This document shows positions 61,866-64,000 of a stretch of DNA of 64,000 nt, one piece after another. The position numbers and the translations under genes were made by a program. Numbering within the stretch: position 1 is the first letter of the stretch; each line of letters begins with the position of its first letter. Source of the DNA: Opisthocomus hoazin (Eukaryota; Chordata; Aves; Opisthocomiformes; Opisthocomidae); NCBI RefSeq assembly GCF_030867145.1, contig NC_134441.1, positions 2,504,001 to 2,568,000 of the forward strand. Reading direction: 5' to 3'. The notes below the pieces were generated by a model that was not told where the DNA came from, ran no database searches, and worked only from the letters and a program-made list of their open reading frames with translations.

Positions 61866-62860
61866 TGCACACAGCTGCGTGGCGTGTTCGCAGCCGTCAG
61901 GCCCCGTGCGCAGGCGCGATGCGTGTGTGTGGGCACATGTAAGGCGTGTTCGCCGCCGCACGGCCGTGTGCGCAGGCGCGATGCGTGTGCGTGTGCAAGG
62001 CGTGTTCGCCGCCGTGCGCGTGGCGTGTGGCCCGGCAGTCCCGTGCCGCCCCGCCGGCGGCGAAGCCTCCCGCTCCCGGCCGGCGTGCGGTGACGCAGGC
62101 GCTGCAGCCCCGCGCCGCATTCAGCGCTGCGGCTCCCTGCGGGCGCGGGCTCATCTGAGGACACGAGCGGGAGCCGCCTGCGCGTGAGCCGCCGCCGCGG
62201 AACCGCAGCCGCGGCCTGGCCTGACCTCGTCCCGGGGGGCCGAGTCCCCTCCGAGCGGGGTCCCGCGCCCCTCGGTCCCCCAACACGGAGCAAGCAGCCG
62301 CTCCAGCCCCCCCCCAGAAGGAAGCGGGGGGCTGTGGGGGGGGCACTGGGGACAGCTGGGGGGGCCCCGTGCGCAGCCGGCGCCTGGGGCAGCTGCTGCG
62401 TGCGGGGCAGGTGCAGGCAGCCCCCCACTCCCTTGGGGGGGGGACCGGGAGCAGCTGTGGGGCCTGGGGGGCTCAGGGACCCCCCCCCACTCTGAGGCAG
62501 CTGCGGTGAGGTGCCCCCCACCCCCTGCACACTGCTGGAGGGAAACGGAGGCGAGGAAACGCCCGGGGTGGGACAGCGACCGAGCGAAGGCGCCTTCCTC
62601 GCCTTCCTCCTCCTCCTCCTCCTCGCGGTGCAGCGGTCCCCTACCTGCTCCGTCCCGTCCCAGGGGCTCCGCAGCTCTGTCCTGGGGGGGGGGGTGTCCC
62701 GCAGCCGCCCCCAGCTCAGCTAAAACCCGAGGCTGCTCTTCCGCCGTTCACCTGGGCACGCAAAACCTCGTTTGGTTTGACGCTGGAAGGGGCTCGTCAG
62801 GAAAAATTAAAATTGAAAGAGTTTTTATTTCCTACAACATGCTCCCTAGCGCACCCCCCC
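61866..62860. other. GC-rich stretch without a recognised gene
   Basis: It begins with degenerate GTGTGTGCAAGGCGTGTTCG and GCGCAGGCGCGATGCGTGTG modules to about 62010, then CpG-rich DNA. No supported exon was found on either strand. Confidence 0.5.
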
Positions 62861-62864
62861 CGAC

Positions 62865-63470
62865 CCGTCACAGTCCAGAGCAGGAATTTTTTTTGGGGGG
62901 GTATTTCTTTTTTGGCCATTATTTTGTCCCTGCCATTACCAGCCACCAGAGCAGGAATTTGGGGGGGGGGGGGGGGGGAATTTTTTTTTTTTTTGGGCCG
63001 TTTCACTGATTCACAAATCATTTCACGGGTTAATCATAATTTTGAGAAAGAAAGTTGAAAGAGACTGGGCTTAAAACCACCACTCCAGGGCCCACTGTGC
63101 CTGAAGCTGGTGTCAAAGTTTAATTATAGAAAACCCCCACTTACCATTTCAGTGGAACGCATACAGCGTTGCATTTATCGTATTAAAAAGGATGTCTGCA
63201 ACGTCAAGGAATCAGTTATTTTGGGGAATGCAGAAAAGGAGCATAAAGTTCCTTGAATATTAATAATTAATAATAATTAATTATTTTGTCCCTGCCATTA
63301 GCAGCCACCAGAGCAGGAATTTTCTGGGGGGGATTTTTTTTTTTGGCTTTTATTTTGTCCCTGCCATTACCAGGCACCAGAGCAGGAATTTTTTGGGGGG
63401 TGATTTTTTTTCTTTGGCCGTTATTTCGTCCCCGCCATTACCAACCACCGTCCCCTTCACCTCTCCACGT
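62865..63470. repeat. About 65-75 bp dispersed tandem unit with an AT-rich insert
   Basis: Units contain TTATTTTGTCCCTGCCATTA, CCAGCCACCAGAGCAGGAAT and a TTTTTGGGGGG run. Copies lie at about 62880-62990 (two), 63280-63345, 63350-63415 and a partial one to 63450. Between the second and third copy, 63000-63275 is unrelated AT-rich sequence. Confidence 0.85.
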
Positions 63471-63679
63471 CCCCCCCGCACCCCGGCCTGCGTCGCCTGG
63501 CTGCCCCTGCCCCGCTTACCCTCACCTCACCCTGCGGGCCGGGCCCAGCCTTTATTTCTGAGCTGCCTGAAAAACACAGAGGGAACGACTCGCGGGGGGG
63601 GGGGGGGGACGACCGGGGAAGGGATCCCCTCCCCTCAGGGCTGCCCCGCGGCCTCCGGGCCGAGCTCGGCGCTTCGTAA

Positions 63680-64000
63680 CGCGGGCTGGAGCCCGCCGAG
63701 GCCGCGCCTCAGGCCCGAGCCATGAGGGGCATGGCGGGAGGCTCCGAGGGGAGCGGGGACACCCGGGGTGCGTGCAGCGCCCCTGAAGCCCGCGCAGCCC
63801 CGCGGGGAGGGCGGGGCCCTGTCAGGAGCGAAGCCCTCCCCCCCCCCCCCTCAGCGCCGCGCAAACAAACAACACGGGGGGCGGGGAGAGAATGGGCGGG
63901 AAAGGTTCGTCCCCTCCCGTTGGCTCCGCGAGCTGTCTGTCTTTTCGGCCCCACCCCTGAGCAGCGGCCCCCTGTTGCTATTAGTAAAGGATCACGTCAC
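63680..64000. promoter_or_regulatory. Promoter-like CpG stretch at the right edge
   Basis: CpG-rich with GC boxes and GCGGGAAA at 63896-63903, a perfect E2F half-type site, plus ATCACGTCAC at the very end (a CRE-like half). It may be the start of the next gene to the right; no coding sequence is visible inside the window. Confidence 0.3.

Noticed and set aside
60758-62530. A roughly 590-codon - strand frame rich in Thr-His-Ala-Leu
   Set aside because: It follows the GTGTAAGGC array; a repeat artefact with no homology.

Overview
The window looks like a bird genome, most likely a GC-rich microchromosome. The evidence is: vertebrate genes with many very short introns, extreme GC content with long C and G runs, CR1 LINE fragments with the avian ATTCTGTG-type tail, and a different minisatellite in almost every intron and spacer. 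There is no bacterial gene organisation. The species cannot be named from sequence alone. A 200-N assembly gap lies at 29827-30026.

Layout, left to right. Positions 1-920 hold the 3' end of an unidentified + strand gene. A caspase-3-like executioner protease is on the - strand (3142-6451). RETSAT, retinol saturase, is on the - strand (8468-16676; 11 coding exons, intact). It is head to head with ELMOD3, an ARL2-GAP-type ELMO-domain protein (+, 18248-24790), and between them is a CpG-rich promoter with two mirror-image ZNF143/Ronin-type motifs. ADRA2B, the alpha-2B adrenergic receptor, is a single-exon gene on + (27322-28429). GPAT2 (+, 32141-40953; 20 coding exons, intact, 759 aa) meets FAHD2A (-, 41064-45769) tail to tail, with their 3' ends almost touching. 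KCNIP3/calsenilin is on - (48233-51423; 8 coding exons, intact). COX5B is on + (52960-54557). PURB is on + (55410-56425), followed by a long 3' UTR-like tract to about 60850. The last 3 kb has no recognisable gene and ends in a promoter-like CpG stretch.

The genes are unrelated housekeeping, mitochondrial or signalling genes rather than one pathway. Linkage of RETSAT-ELMOD3 (human 2p11), ADRA2B-GPAT2-FAHD2A-KCNIP3-COX5B (human 2q11) and PURB (human 7p13) is informative for ancestral synteny.

The strongest unusual signal is FAHD2A's first coding intron. It is an uninterrupted run of 67 direct 20-bp units (44241-45580) with no length change, and it is in phase with the exon's own 5' splice site, so nearly every unit carries another donor-like AG|GTGGGT. 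Other points are three GC-AG introns in two genes, a 21-bp satellite occurring both inside and just after ELMOD3 with a 229-bp higher-order period, and 1-7 base frame breaks in ADRA2B, PURB and ELMOD3 beside completely intact multi-exon genes. Exon boundaries were placed by eye from splice consensus, phase and recalled family alignments; no search was run.
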